Origin: Nitrosomonas sp.
GTDB lineage: Bacteria > Pseudomonadota > Gammaproteobacteria > Burkholderiales > Nitrosomonadaceae
Direction of reading: 5' to 3'
DNA: 64,000 nucleotides
Assembly: GCA_019745325.1 (NCBI GenBank)
Contig: JAIETK010000014.1
Span: forward strand, 1 to 64,000
Shown here: positions 63,710-64,000 of the stretch, piece by piece
How positions within the stretch are numbered: position 1 is the first letter of the stretch
Layout of the letters: each line of letters starts with the position of its first letter
The notes under the pieces: generated by a model
Told to the model about the DNA's origin: nothing
The model's database searches: none
Seen by the model: only the letters and a program-made list of their open reading frames with translations
Made by a program: the position numbers and the translations under genes

Positions 63710-64000
63710 AACCCAAGACACGGCCGGAACACAACCCGCGCCATTCAAACCCAATCTGGAACTGGTCTACAGTCATCCAGCGTACATCATTGCGTTTTCC
63801 GGCGGCGCCGGTCTCGCTCCGGTAGCGCCGGGCACGTTTGGCACGCTGGTTGCATTTCCGCTGTTTTGGTTGTGTAACCTTTACTTAACCCCGCTGGTTT
63901 TCTTGCTGGTAATCGATCTGATGTTTATTGTCGGTATCTGGGCCTGCGGCCTCAGCGGTAAGGCATTGGGCGACCCGGATCACGGCGGCATGGTGTGGGA
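63689..64000 (+). CDS. pgpA: Phosphatidylglycerophosphatase A (partial, runs off the window)
   Basis: The first 104 codons are present. ATG at 63689 lies inside the thiL 3' end. SGGAGLAPVAPGTFGTLVAFP is split across the PgpA signature GxGLxPxAPGTxGTL, then membrane segments and GDPDHGGMVWD, the acidic site that binds magnesium. Dephosphorylates phosphatidylglycerophosphate. Gene order nusB-thiL-pgpA is common in proteobacteria. Confidence 0.94.

Overview
The window looks like a chromosomal segment of a Betaproteobacterium, most probably a Nitrosomonas-type ammonia oxidiser. This is inferred from the ribE-ribBA(degenerate GCH II)-ribH-nusB-thiL-pgpA string, several PEP-CTERM exported proteins, zapE and clpSA, moderate GC and many small dispersed repeats. 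No amo, hao or rRNA gene is present to prove it. The 5' end holds an RND adaptor lipoprotein without a pump and the 3' end cuts pgpA.

Layout. 1-7.0 kb: a divergent cluster with every step expected for decaprenylphosphoryl-D-arabinose synthesis (UbiA-type phosphoribosyltransferase, PAP2-like phosphatase, GtrA, DprE1, DprE2) plus a GT-C membrane glycosyltransferase. 7-20 kb: housekeeping and repair genes (phrB, TIGR01777 epimerase, RNase T2, cobS, xthA-ampG-zapE, pyrE, bfr, SDR-type threonine dehydrogenase plus kbl), broken by small repeats between 15.9 and 17.0 kb. 20-30.5 kb: an accessory region with a PEP-CTERM protein, a lipoprotein, a 959-residue SEFIR-NACHT-FGE-like protein (predicted immune NLR-like gene), an intact fitAB toxin-antitoxin pair inside a broken ParE-type toxin gene, a decayed second fitAB copy fused to a truncated PEP-CTERM gene, a 144-bp MITE-like palindrome, a PilZ protein, bluB and a decayed reading frame.

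30.5-39 kb: a Vibrio TonB2-like energising operon (DUF3450, TtpC-like, ExbB, ExbD, TonB, TPR) followed by a 1069-residue TonB-dependent receptor. 39-44.7 kb: a PAS-PAS-HisKA_2 kinase, a REC-PAS-GGDEF-EAL regulator, a BASS transporter and a DUF2845 protein. 44.8-50.6 kb: a secreted beta-helix-like protein and pstSCAB. PhoB-box-like sites lie upstream of the DUF3450-TonB operon, the beta-helix gene and pstS, so these loci may form one phosphate-starvation response for uptake across both membranes. 50.6-53.4 kb: hairpin repeats, a gene interrupted at an A9 tract, a small secreted protein and a frameshifted secreted-protein remnant. 53.4-64 kb: clpA-clpS, a cold-shock gene, icd, a CorC/CNNM-type protein, tRNA-Arg(CCG), and the riboflavin-nusB-thiL-pgpA operon.

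The strongest candidates for a second look are the SEFIR-NACHT-FGE protein, the Gram-negative D-arabinose donor pathway, and the putative Pho-controlled TonB system. All functional calls come from motif reading; no database search was run.
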